A stretch of 25,506 nt of DNA from CAZRIP01 sp964600165 (GTDB taxonomy: Bacteria; Elusimicrobiota; Elusimicrobia; UBA1565; UBA9628). The DNA lies in the NCBI GenBank assembly GCA_964600165.1, contig CAZRIP010000049.1, positions 1 to 25,506 of the forward strand, read 5' to 3'. The notes below the pieces were generated by a model. It made no database searches and was not told the DNA's origin. It was given only the letters and a program-made list of their open reading frames with translations. Each line of letters opens with the position of its first letter. Position 1 is the first letter of the stretch. Below, piece by piece: positions 5,673-11,986 of the stretch. The position numbers were made by a program, and so were the translations under genes.

Positions 5673-7304
5673 CTATTTCACGGTGAACAGCAAGGCGTTG
5701 GAGATGCCGCCTCCGGGAGCCGGATTGACGACCGTGACTTGGACGATGCCCTTCTTCTTCAGCTCGCCGGCGTCGATGGAGACGGTGAGCCGGGTCGAAC
5801 CCTCCAGGGATCCGCTCTTTCGAGAGCCGTTCCAAAGGACTTCCGAACCGGCCACGAAGTTCGTCCCCTCGAGGGTCAGGCGCAAGCCGGCGCCGCCCGC
5901 AAGCGCCGACGCAGGCCTCAGGGACGACAGGGTCGGGCGAGGATTCTTCGCGGGGTTGATCGTCAGAGTCCCAGCCCGGCAGAGAGGCGCTCCAGGAGTC
6001 TCGACAGTGACGTTGAACGTTCCCGGCCTCGCGATGCTGGCGGCGGCGATCTCCGTGACGAGTTGGGTCGTGCCGTGCAGGACTACGGGAAGATTGATCC
6101 CGTTCAATTGAATGACCGACTTGGGAGTGAAGTTCGTGCCGATCACCGTCAAGCGGAACCCGGGGCCGCCCGCCACGATCTCATGGCTACACTCCGGCGA
6201 GATGCTGCACGTCACCGCGCCCCCGCCGCCGCTGGAGCCGCTGCTGGCGCCGCTGCTGATCGTGACGGAGCCGGCCGAGCAGGTCTGGACGCCGGCCGTC
6301 TCGACGGTGATAACGGCCGTTCCGGGTCTTGCGATGTCGGCGGCAGGAACGGAGACGACGAGCTTGGTCGTGCCCTGGAGGACTCCGCCGAGAGGGACGC
6401 CGTTCCAAGCGACCGACGAGCCCGCGACGAAGTTCGCGCCATTCACGGTCAAGTAGAAGGCAGGGCCGCCCGCGACGAGCGGATACGGGGTCGACGCCGT
6501 GCACTGCGTCCCACCGGAGCCCCCGGTCCCGCCGGTGCCGCCGGTGCCGCCGGTACCGCCCGTGCCCCCGCTACCGCCGCCGGCGCCCGTGAGACAAGTG
6601 CCTGGAGAGACGATGTTGCTGTCGAGGGTGACCGCGCCGTTGAGCCCGAACGCGCGCCCGGCCAGGTTCGCGGCCGTCGTCATCGTCACGCTGGCGAGCG
6701 CGAAGATGTTCCCGAGGAACCGGGTGCCCGTGCCGAGAGTCGCGGAGCTGCCGATCCGCCAGAACACGTTGCACAGGGAGCCGCCGTTGATCATGACCAC
6801 CGACGAGTTGCTGGCTGTCGTCAGGGTGCTCCCGGTCTTGAAGATGAAGACCGCATTGGGGAGCCCCTGCGCATCGAGCGTCAAGGTCCCGGTCAGCTGC
6901 GCCGAGGAGCTGAAGCAGTAGACGCCGGGCCCGAGTGTTTTCCCGCCGAGGTCCTGGCCGGTCAAGTCCTGCGTGCACGGCTGGTCGAGCGCCGTATAAA
7001 CGGCGTTCGCGTCGTTGCGGGCCGTCAGCGCCACGGCGTCGGCGCGATGGATCGTCCCGCCGACCACCACGCCCGGGGGAAAGCCCGTCACCGCCGAGCC
7101 GGGACTGACCCCGAGGTTGCCGGTGACCGTCGTCGGTCCCGTGTTGGTCACCGTCGCCGCGCCCAGGATCGCGAAGCTGCCCGCCGAATTCAGCGTGGGA
7201 GCGGTCGCCGCCCGCCCCGTCGACGGCGCAGCCACGCCCAGCGCCAGCAGCGTCGCCGACAGCAAGCGCCTTGCTCCGCCGCCCCTCTCATTGATTCCTT
7301 TCAT
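5673..7304 (-). CDS. Exported DUF3494 (ice-binding-like) protein with three IPT-like domains
   Basis: Residues 1-32 form a signal peptide ending in STGRA. Residues about 37-240 match the DUF3494 fold: GSFAILGAATVTNTGPT, TGNLGVSPG, then LGPGVYCF, VFIFKTGSTL, VFWRIGSSATLGTGT and IVSPGTC. These are right-handed beta-solenoids found in ice-binding proteins and in many proteins with no ice activity. A Gly/Thr linker of GGT repeats follows (about 241-262). Then come three repeats of about 75 residues (about 270-342, 370-440 and 460-543), each with GTNF-x2-(G/K)S-x-(V/I)-x-(W/L)NG and a GTT-x-L strand, an IPT/TIG-like immunoglobulin fold. AGGGGG lies 5-6 nt before the ATG. The GGT repeat suggests a flexible tether; the protein is probably secreted or surface-bound. 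First gene of a pair with the DUF481 protein. Confidence 0.85.
   Translation of the reverse strand: MKGINERGGGARRLLSATLLALGVAAPSTGRAATAPTLNSAGSFAILGAATVTNTGPTTVTGNLGVSPGSAVTGFPPGVVVGGTIHRADAVALTARNDANAVYTALDQPCTQDLTGQDLGGKTLGPGVYCFSSSAQLTGTLTLDAQGLPNAVFIFKTGSTLTTASNSSVVMINGGSLCNVFWRIGSSATLGTGTRFLGNIFALASVTMTTAANLAGRAFGLNGAVTLDSNIVSPGTCLTGAGGGSGGTGGTGGTGGTGGTGGSGGTQCTASTPYPLVAGGPAFYLTVNGANFVAGSSVAWNGVPLGGVLQGTTKLVVSVPAADIARPGTAVITVETAGVQTCSAGSVTISSGASSGSSGGGGAVTCSISPECSHEIVAGGPGFRLTVIGTNFTPKSVIQLNGINLPVVLHGTTQLVTEIAAASIARPGTFNVTVETPGAPLCRAGTLTINPAKNPRPTLSSLRPASALAGGAGLRLTLEGTNFVAGSEVLWNGSRKSGSLEGSTRLTVSIDAGELKKKGIVQVTVVNPAPGGGISNALLFTVK
6515..6590. repeat. GC-rich short tandem repeat encoding the Gly/Thr linker
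   Basis: Repeated units of 9 bp (on the plus strand CCGGTGCCG and variants such as CCGGTACCG) encode the GGT linker of the DUF3494 protein on the minus strand. Such arrays change length easily by slippage, in whole codons, so linker length may vary between strains. Confidence 0.7.
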
Positions 7305-7421
7305 TTTAACCCCCTAGGTGACCTCATCAAGCCGCGGGAACTATAGCTTTGTCTAGGTGAAAGCCTGATGTCAGTGCTGGCTATGTTTCTTATCTCTTCA
7401 TTCGTAATTCGCGAAGAGAAA

Positions 7422-7455
7422 AAAGAAGACCCGGCCGTTTGGCCGGGTCTTCTTT
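7422..7455 (-). terminator. Rho-independent terminator after the receiver-domain fragment
   Basis: A perfect 15-bp stem (AAAGAAGACCCGGCC with its complement) with a 4-base loop. On the minus strand it is followed by a T-rich run (six consecutive T, plus strand 7419-7424), 15 bp beyond the stop of the fragment at 7470. It would isolate the DUF3494 gene from transcription coming from upstream. Confidence 0.8.
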
Positions 7456-7469
7456 CGTGCCGGAACGAT

Positions 7470-7676
7470 TTAACTTCCCCGCACGCGCGGCGCCGTCGCG
7501 CCCAGCATCTCGCGAATTCGGTCGGCGATTTCGGCATAGGCGCCGAGATGCGACGGCTTTCTGAGGTAAGCGTTCGCGCCGAGCCGCATGGCCTCCGCCT
7601 GGTCGTTCTCGTCGCCCGAAGAGGCAAGGAACGCGACCGCAACGAATCGAAGCCGGGAATCCAGGTCTTTGTCCAT
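7470..7676 (-). pseudogene. C-terminal half of a response-regulator receiver domain
   Basis: The 68 residues cover the last part of a REC domain: a hydrophobic strand (FVAVAFLASSG) with the conserved Ser of the switch, then EAMRLGANAYLRKP with the invariant Lys-Pro, and a final amphipathic helix. The phospho-acceptor Asp and the N-terminal half are absent. An in-frame TAG lies 12 nt before the Met codon, and the bases above it give only broken peptides. This looks like a decayed single-domain regulator whose own terminator survives. A short functional protein is unlikely because the active-site Asp is missing. Confidence 0.6.
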
Positions 7677-7790
7677 CGTGATCAGCGCCTATTCCTTCAG
7701 GCTTTCGAGTATTCCGGGGCGGTCCGAAAGCTCTGTCCCTTCATCCTGCGACTGGCCGCCCGCTTGCCCCTCGTTCTCATGGCAGGGCTC

Positions 7791-7958
7791 CTAGCGGGGT
7801 TCCGCACGCCACTTCCGACTCATCAGATGCCAGGCTTCCACGAAGGCGACGACTGCGAGGACGACCAGAACCAAGCCACAGAGTTGAGGGCCCGTCGGGG
7901 CGGAGTGCCCGCTGAACTGAGCGAGCGGGAACCGGGCTGCCAGAAATCCAATGTCCAT
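7791..7958 (-). CDS. Small single-span membrane protein (55 aa)
   Basis: The ATG at 7958 is preceded by GGGAGGT with 6-nt spacing, the strongest ribosome site in the accessory segment. The 55-residue product has a short N-terminal part (MDIGFLAARFPLAQFSGH), one hydrophobic span of about 20 residues (LCGLVLVVLAVVAFVEAWHL) and a basic C-terminus (SRKWRAEPR), which predicts the C-terminus inside. A TATACT box lies 21 bp further up, without a clear -35. No family is recognised. The gene stands alone, between the receiver-domain remnant and the HEPN-like remnant. Confidence 0.5.
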   Translation of the reverse strand: MDIGFLAARFPLAQFSGHSAPTGPQLCGLVLVVLAVVAFVEAWHLMSRKWRAEPR

Positions 7959-8069
7959 AGGCTACCTCCCGTCTCTTCAGTATACCCCGGTCTCACGTCG
8001 CTATTCTGTCACGTTTCTTTCGTGCTATAGAGGAGGCTCCTTTTCGCGCCACTCGTGCGCCACCACGAT

Positions 8070-8522
8070 GGAGGCTTCGGCGCGACAGCCGATGCTTTCT
8101 ACAAAGCCGCTCTATCGCCACGCCATCGAACTCTACCTCAAGGCCATCATCATCGTCATGGTCAAGCGCGCGGCGAAGGTCAAGGGAGTCGAATGGGCCG
8201 CTCCTGACATCAGAAGCTGAAAGAGAACTGGCCGCACCTTCAGCCCCACTGCAAGACCGACTGGAGCGCGATTCCGGTGACGCTCACCGCCGCGATCAGC
8301 GTGGTTGACGCGCACGATCCGACAGGGAAGCTGCTTGAAGAGCGCCGCAAAAGAATTGTCCGGTGCATTTCGGAATGCGGTGGGAATTCGCCGACGGCTG
8401 GTGATCTCTCGTCCCGTTTGCGACGGCGCGTCAAGAAGTTATATGATTTCCATTCGGGAATCGTTCTGAAGTTCGGCGCCGACGAGGACCTTCCTCAGCG
8501 CGATCCCATTCGTTCTTTGTAA
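8070..8522 (+). pseudogene. Frameshifted remnant of a HEPN-like protein gene
   Basis: Three blocks in alternating frames read as one decayed gene: ADAFYKAA (about 8088-8111, frame 3), then LYRHAIELYLKAIIIV through KGVEWAAPDI (8110-8216, frame 1), then LKENWPHLQPHCKTDWSA and on to the stop at 8522 (from 8217, frame 3). The (Y/A)RHA(I/L)EL(Y/A)LKA core is the signature helix of HEPN-fold proteins, where it precedes the catalytic or dimer surface. At least two frame changes are needed, near 8110 and near 8216. No ribosome site precedes it. HEPN proteins often serve as toxins or in defence, but here the gene is broken. Confidence 0.45.
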
Positions 8523-8531
8523 ACGTCCAAT

Positions 8532-8593
8532 TTGCGTCAAGTGATGCCGTTTGGTCGGTAGTTGGTTTCGGAGTGGACACTTTTGGACACTCG
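8532..8593 (+). repeat. Right copy of the ~63-bp imperfect direct repeat
   Basis: Partner of 3205-3267, in the same orientation. The last 24 bases (GGAGTGGACACTTTTGGACA plus CTCG) are the best-conserved part and contain GGACAC twice. The copy ends 74 bp before the complete tRNA-Tyr. The rest of 8523-8667 shows nothing else I can support. Confidence 0.6.
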
Positions 8594-8667
8594 GCGAAAA
8601 TTCAGGGTTTTCGAAAAACGGAGAAGTACCAGTTCTTTTCGCAAAATAAAGAGTAATTTGCAGTTCC

Positions 8668-8754
8668 GGTTGGGTGGCTGAGCGGTCAAAAGCAACGGTC
8701 TGTAAAACCGTCGGGCCCTGCCCTACGCAGGTTCGAATCCTGCCCCAACCACCA
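8668..8754 (+). tRNA. tRNA-Tyr (anticodon GTA)
   Basis: The acceptor stem GGTTGGG pairs with CCCAACC (8744-8750), followed by discriminator A and an encoded CCA (8752-8754). The anticodon stem ACGGT/ACCGT closes a loop CTGTAAA with GTA as anticodon. The T-arm is GCAGG-TTCGAAT-CCTGC. A long variable arm (class II) is present, as in bacterial tRNA-Tyr. Only 18 bp separate it from the etfB start and no terminator lies between, so tRNA and etf message may share a transcript. Its 5' 39 bases are duplicated at 3076-3114. Confidence 0.95.
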
Positions 8755-8772
8755 TTTTCTCAAGGAGCGTCC

Positions 8773-9567
8773 ATGGCACTCAACATCATCGTCTGCGTCA
8801 AGAACACGCCCACGACGACCAACGTCGGAGTCGATCCGGCGACCGGCAAGGTCAAGAGCCAAGGCCTCGTCTACGGCATGAATCCCTTCGACGAGTACGC
8901 CGTCGAGGAAGCGGTCCGCTTGAAGGAGCGGGTGCCGGGCTCGACCGCCACGGCGCTGACCGTCGGCCCCGAGTCGTCCGACTCCGTGCTGCGCGACGCC
9001 GTCTCCCGCGGCTGCGACGGCGGCGTCCTCGTCGCCGCTCCTGAGCTGGAGAACGCGGGCTCCTACGCGACGAGCTACGCGCTCGCGCAGGCGATCAAGA
9101 AGCTCCACGCTCAAAAGCCCGTCAGCCTCGTGCTCTTCGGTAAAAACACCAACGACGGCAACTCAGGCGTCGTCGGCGCCGAGACCGCGGCCTGGCTCGA
9201 TTGGCCGAGCGCCATCTCGATCAAGAAAATCGACCAGATCGACGACGCGTCGGCGACGGTCCATCGCATGATGGAGGACGGCGTCGACGTGCTCAAGGTC
9301 TCGCTGCCCGCGTGCTTGTCGACCACCAAGGAGATCAACGAGCCCCGGCTGCCTTCGCTCAAGGGCAAGATGGCCTCGAAGAAAGCCGCGATCCCCAAGA
9401 TGACGGGCGCCGAGCTCGGCCTCAATCCCGCCGAGCTGCAGCCGTCGGTCGTGACCAAGAACGCGTCCCCCGCGCCCCGCCCCGCCGGCGTCAAGATCGA
9501 CGGCGCCACGGGCGTCGAGAAGGCCAAGAAGCTCGTCGACGTTCTCATCGAGAGGAAGCTGATCTAA
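8773..9567 (+). CDS. etfB: Electron transfer flavoprotein, beta subunit
   Basis: EtfB binds AMP and, with EtfA, forms the soluble flavoprotein that carries electrons between acyl-CoA or other dehydrogenases and a quinone reductase or bifurcating complex. The 264-aa length is normal. The family signature is clear near residues 190-205: TTKEINEPRLPSLKGKMASK. The N-terminal strand LNIIVCVKNTP and the NPFDEYAVEEAVRLKE segment are also typical. The ATG at 8773 is supported by AAGGAG with 5-nt spacing; the frame extends up into the tRNA but that part is not coding. EtfA follows after one base. No dehydrogenase or ETF:quinone oxidoreductase gene is adjacent in this window. Confidence 0.95.
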   Translation: MALNIIVCVKNTPTTTNVGVDPATGKVKSQGLVYGMNPFDEYAVEEAVRLKERVPGSTATALTVGPESSDSVLRDAVSRGCDGGVLVAAPELENAGSYATSYALAQAIKKLHAQKPVSLVLFGKNTNDGNSGVVGAETAAWLDWPSAISIKKIDQIDDASATVHRMMEDGVDVLKVSLPACLSTTKEINEPRLPSLKGKMASKKAAIPKMTGAELGLNPAELQPSVVTKNASPAPRPAGVKIDGATGVEKAKKLVDVLIERKLI

Positions 9568-9568
9568 C

Positions 9569-10567
9569 ATGGAAAACCAGAAAGGCATTCTCGTCGTCGC
9601 TCTCACTCAGCGCGGGAAGCTCCTCCCCGCCGCCTTCGAGCTGCTGACGGCCGGCCGCGCGCTCGCCGACACGCTCAAGGAGCCGCTCGCCGCGATCGTT
9701 CTCGGCGACGCCGTCGCCGGTTTCGCGCAGGATCTGATCGACGCCGGCGCCGACAAGGTGTTCGTCGTCGAGAACGCCGCTCTCGCCAACTTCAACGACG
9801 AGCTGCACACCAAGGCCGTCGCCGAGATCGCCGAGGCCGGCAAGTTCGGAAAGATCCTCGTTCCGGCGAGCGTCGCGGGCCGCGCGCTCTCAGCGAGACT
9901 GGCAGTTCGTCTAAAAGCCGGCCTCGCCGCCGAGGCGACCGAGGTTTATCAAAACGGCGTCGGCTTCAAGGCCAAGCGCTCGCAGTACTCGGGCAACATC
10001 GTCAGCGAGATCGAGTTCAAGGCTCCCGTCCAGGTCGTCTCCGTCCAAGGCCTCGCGTATCCGCGCGCCGAGAAGAAGGCGGGGCGGACCGGCGAGATCG
10101 TCAAGGCCGCCTTCGACCCCGGCCAGAGCCGCATCCAGTTCGTCGGCTACCAGGCCGACGAGTCCAACGAGATCGACCTCGGCGCGGCCGAGAAGATCGT
10201 CTCCGGCGGGCGCGGCCTGGGCAACGCCGACGGCTTCAAGATGCTGCGCGACCTCGCGCACCTGATCGGCGCGGCCATCGGAGCCTCGCGCGCCGTCGTC
10301 GACAGCGGCTGGATCGCTTACCGCCACCAAGTCGGCCTGACCGGCCGCGCCGTGCGGCCAAAGCTCTACATCGCCTGCGGAATCTCCGGCCAGATCCAGC
10401 ACCTGGCCGGCATGTCGTCCTCCGGCACGATCGTCGCGATCAACACCGACGCGACCTGCCCGCTCATGGAGATCGCCTCCATCGGCGTCGTCGGCGACGT
10501 CAACGAGATCGTCCCCGCGATGATCGCCGAGATCAAGGCGCGCCGCGGCGCGGGCGTTACCGCGTAA
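9569..10567 (+). CDS. etfA: Electron transfer flavoprotein, alpha subunit
   Basis: EtfA supplies the FAD-binding domain of the ETF heterodimer. Its N-terminal domain (about residues 1-200) is the ETF fold. The C-terminal domain (about 210-325) has the FAD signature: GRGLGNADGFKMLRDLA, ASRAVVDSGWI, then KLYIACGISGQIQHLAGM and AINTDATCPLMEIASIGVVG. The length of 332 aa is typical. GAGAGGAAG inside the end of etfB serves as ribosome site, and the one-base gap implies coupled translation. Its stop is followed within 10 bp by the first of several palindromes and then a strong terminator, so etfBA form the end of the transcript. Confidence 0.95.
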   Translation: MENQKGILVVALTQRGKLLPAAFELLTAGRALADTLKEPLAAIVLGDAVAGFAQDLIDAGADKVFVVENAALANFNDELHTKAVAEIAEAGKFGKILVPASVAGRALSARLAVRLKAGLAAEATEVYQNGVGFKAKRSQYSGNIVSEIEFKAPVQVVSVQGLAYPRAEKKAGRTGEIVKAAFDPGQSRIQFVGYQADESNEIDLGAAEKIVSGGRGLGNADGFKMLRDLAHLIGAAIGASRAVVDSGWIAYRHQVGLTGRAVRPKLYIACGISGQIQHLAGMSSSGTIVAINTDATCPLMEIASIGVVGDVNEIVPAMIAEIKARRGAGVTA

Positions 10568-10574
10568 TCGCTTC

Positions 10575-10604
10575 ATCTCAACTTACCCCGGGGTAAGTTG
10601 AGAT
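10575..10604. repeat. Perfect 30-bp palindrome (CCCCGGGG core)
   Basis: Two 15-base arms (ATCTCAACTTACCCC and its complement) meet without a loop. There is no T-run after it. The core AACTTACCCCGGGGTAAGTT resembles the palindrome at 22102-22117 and, more loosely, 10668-10695. Confidence 0.85.
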
Positions 10605-10608
10605 CGTA

Positions 10609-10626
10609 ATCCGCCGCGCGGCGGAT
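10609..10626. repeat. Perfect 18-bp palindrome (ATCCGCC family)
   Basis: ATCCGCCGC and its complement. It differs by only two central changes from the palindrome at 20784-20801 (ATCCGCCAC/GTGGCGGAT), placed between nuoF and nuoG. Confidence 0.8.
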
Positions 10627-10630
10627 GCCG

Positions 10631-10663
10631 AAGGGCCTCCATCGATGGAGGCCCTTCTTTTTT
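10631..10663 (+). terminator. Rho-independent terminator of the etf operon
   Basis: A perfect inverted repeat AAGGGCCTCCAT-CG-ATGGAGGCCCTT (10631-10656), a C, and six T. It is the third hairpin in 60 bp after etfA and the only one with a T-run on this strand. Confidence 0.9.
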
Positions 10664-10667
10664 GCGG

Positions 10668-10695
10668 TCTCAGCCATCCCCGGTGACAGCTGAGA
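10668..10695. repeat. Imperfect palindrome related to 10575-10604
   Basis: Arms TCTCAGC and GCTGAGA around a CCGG centre. The sequence CATCCCCGGTGACAGCTGAG resembles a degenerate copy of the CCCCGGGG-core palindromes at 10575 and 22102. It lies just upstream of the DUF4321 promoter. Confidence 0.45.
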
Positions 10696-10711
10696 TTTCC
10701 GGATTTCGTAG

Positions 10712-10717
10712 TAGAAT
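10712..10717 (+). promoter_or_regulatory. -10 box of the DUF4321 gene
   Basis: TAGAAT ends 6 nt before the ATG at 10724, the same spacing as at other genes here. There is no clear -35 at 16-18 bp and no Shine-Dalgarno sequence. Confidence 0.45.
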
Positions 10718-10723
10718 CTGTTG

Positions 10724-10981
10724 ATGAAGCTCTTCGAGGCCGTGCTCATCGCCGTCTCCGGCGCGCTGCTCGGAGGCTTCCTCGGCAAGCTGCTCGCGAC
10801 GACTTTCCCGAGCGGCAAGGTGCACGACCTCTTCGCGGGCGAGCTGGTCGCGGGCCTCCATCCGACCAACCTCGACCTGCGGGTGATCGATCTGACGTTC
10901 GGCTGCATGTTCCACCTCAATCTGATGAGCGTCGTCGGAATCGTCCTCGCGGCGGTCGTCTACAAGAAGCTGGTGCGATGA
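10724..10981 (+). CDS. DUF4321-family small membrane protein (85 aa)
   Basis: Two hydrophobic segments, about residues 4-26 (with GALLGGFLGKLL) and about 62-81 (LMSVVGIVLAAVVY), flank a loop with LHPTNLDLRVIDLTFGCMFH. This LxPxxLDLxVxxLTFG..F.xNLxSxxGxxLAxxxY layout is that of DUF4321, an uncharacterised bacterial inner-membrane family. The ATG at 10724 is preferred over the TTG before it. A -10 box 6 nt upstream suggests a leaderless message. Its TGA overlaps the ATG of the CDF-like gene (ATGA), so the two are coupled. Confidence 0.75.
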   Translation: MKLFEAVLIAVSGALLGGFLGKLLATTFPSGKVHDLFAGELVAGLHPTNLDLRVIDLTFGCMFHLNLMSVVGIVLAAVVYKKLVR

Positions 10982-11982
10982 TCCGAGCGTTCTCCCTCGC
11001 GCTGTCCCTGCTCGTCCCGGCCGCGTCGTTCGCCGCCGAGATTCCGCGGCTCTCGCCGTCCGAAACGCCGCTGACCCCGCCCGCTTCGGCCGCGGCGGGA
11101 ACCCAAACGCCGACGCTCCTCCCCCTCGTTTTCGCCACGCCCCTGCTGCGCGCCGCGGCATCCCTTGAGGCGCCCGCGCTGCCTCCGGCCGCGACTGCGG
11201 CCGCGGCGGCGTCGGAGAAGCCGGCGTTTCAGGCATTCACCGCCCAGACGGGGAGCGCGCCGCAAGCCGAGCAGGCCGGCAACGTCGTCCACGCCTTCTT
11301 CGAGCACACGACGCTCGATCACGCCGTCGGGCCTTCGGCCGCGCCCGTCCCGGCCGGTCCGGGAGCGCCGCGCGACGACGACCGCGGCCGCCTCAAGGCT
11401 TTCACGCGCGGCATGGCGGTCGCCGGAGTCTTCGTCGCGGCGGAAGTCGCGGGAAGCTTCATCGGGCACGGCGCGTCCTTGCGCGCCGACGCCCTGCATT
11501 CGGCGATCGACTGGGGCGTCAACACCGTCGGCCTGCTCGCGATCATTCTCGCGCGCCGCCACCCGGAAGGACGGGGTTGGAAAAAGGCCGAGCCCGTCGT
11601 CGGCCTCGTCAGCACGGCGCTCGTCGCGATGACGGCCTACGAGCTCGGGAGCATCGCGCTCGAGCGGTTCCACCATCCGGTGCCGTATTCGGGGCTCGCC
11701 ACCGCCGCTTTCGCGCTCTTCGGCATCGGCTCGCACCTGGCGCCAGCGCTCGCCATCGGAAGCCACCGCAAGGACGGCGTGGGCACCGAGGGAGTCTTTC
11801 TCCACGCGCTGACCGACGCCGTCGGCTCGCTCGCCGTCGCGGCGGGCGGGCTGGCCGCCTGGGCGCTGGGCTGGCAGTGGATCGATCCGGCGGTCACGGC
11901 CTTCGTGACGCTCATGGTCGCTCACGCCGCCCTCGACCTCGGCCGCCGCTCGTGGAAAGCCTGGCGGGCCCTCAAGAAGTGA
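10978..11982 (+). CDS. Cation diffusion facilitator-like transporter with exported N-terminal leader
   Basis: The C-terminal 200 residues (about 140-334) form a CDF-type membrane domain with about six spans. Two characteristic metal-site motifs are visible: ADALHSAIDWG (His174, Asp178) on the second span and HALTDAVGS (His276, Asp280) on the fifth, as in zinc/iron/manganese exporters. The cytoplasmic C-terminal domain is missing or minimal (about 25 residues after the last span). The N-terminus is unusual: residues 1-20 look like a signal peptide (ALSLLVPAASFAAE), followed by about 115 Ala/Pro-rich residues of low complexity. If the signal is cleaved, this leader would lie in the periplasm. 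It shares a transcript with DUF4321 and converges on the DHH gene with 4 bp between stops. Confidence 0.7.
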   Translation: MIRAFSLALSLLVPAASFAAEIPRLSPSETPLTPPASAAAGTQTPTLLPLVFATPLLRAAASLEAPALPPAATAAAAASEKPAFQAFTAQTGSAPQAEQAGNVVHAFFEHTTLDHAVGPSAAPVPAGPGAPRDDDRGRLKAFTRGMAVAGVFVAAEVAGSFIGHGASLRADALHSAIDWGVNTVGLLAIILARRHPEGRGWKKAEPVVGLVSTALVAMTAYELGSIALERFHHPVPYSGLATAAFALFGIGSHLAPALAIGSHRKDGVGTEGVFLHALTDAVGSLAVAAGGLAAWALGWQWIDPAVTAFVTLMVAHAALDLGRRSWKAWRALKK

Positions 11983-11986
11983 TCGG

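Noticed and set aside
6515..6590. Possible CRISPR-like or regulatory array
   Set aside because: The 9-bp units lack spacers and encode an in-frame GGT linker.
8674..8772. Extension of the etfB frame into tRNA-Tyr
   Set aside because: The RNA gene explains these bases, and the ATG at 8773 has a good ribosome site and matches the family's N-terminus.
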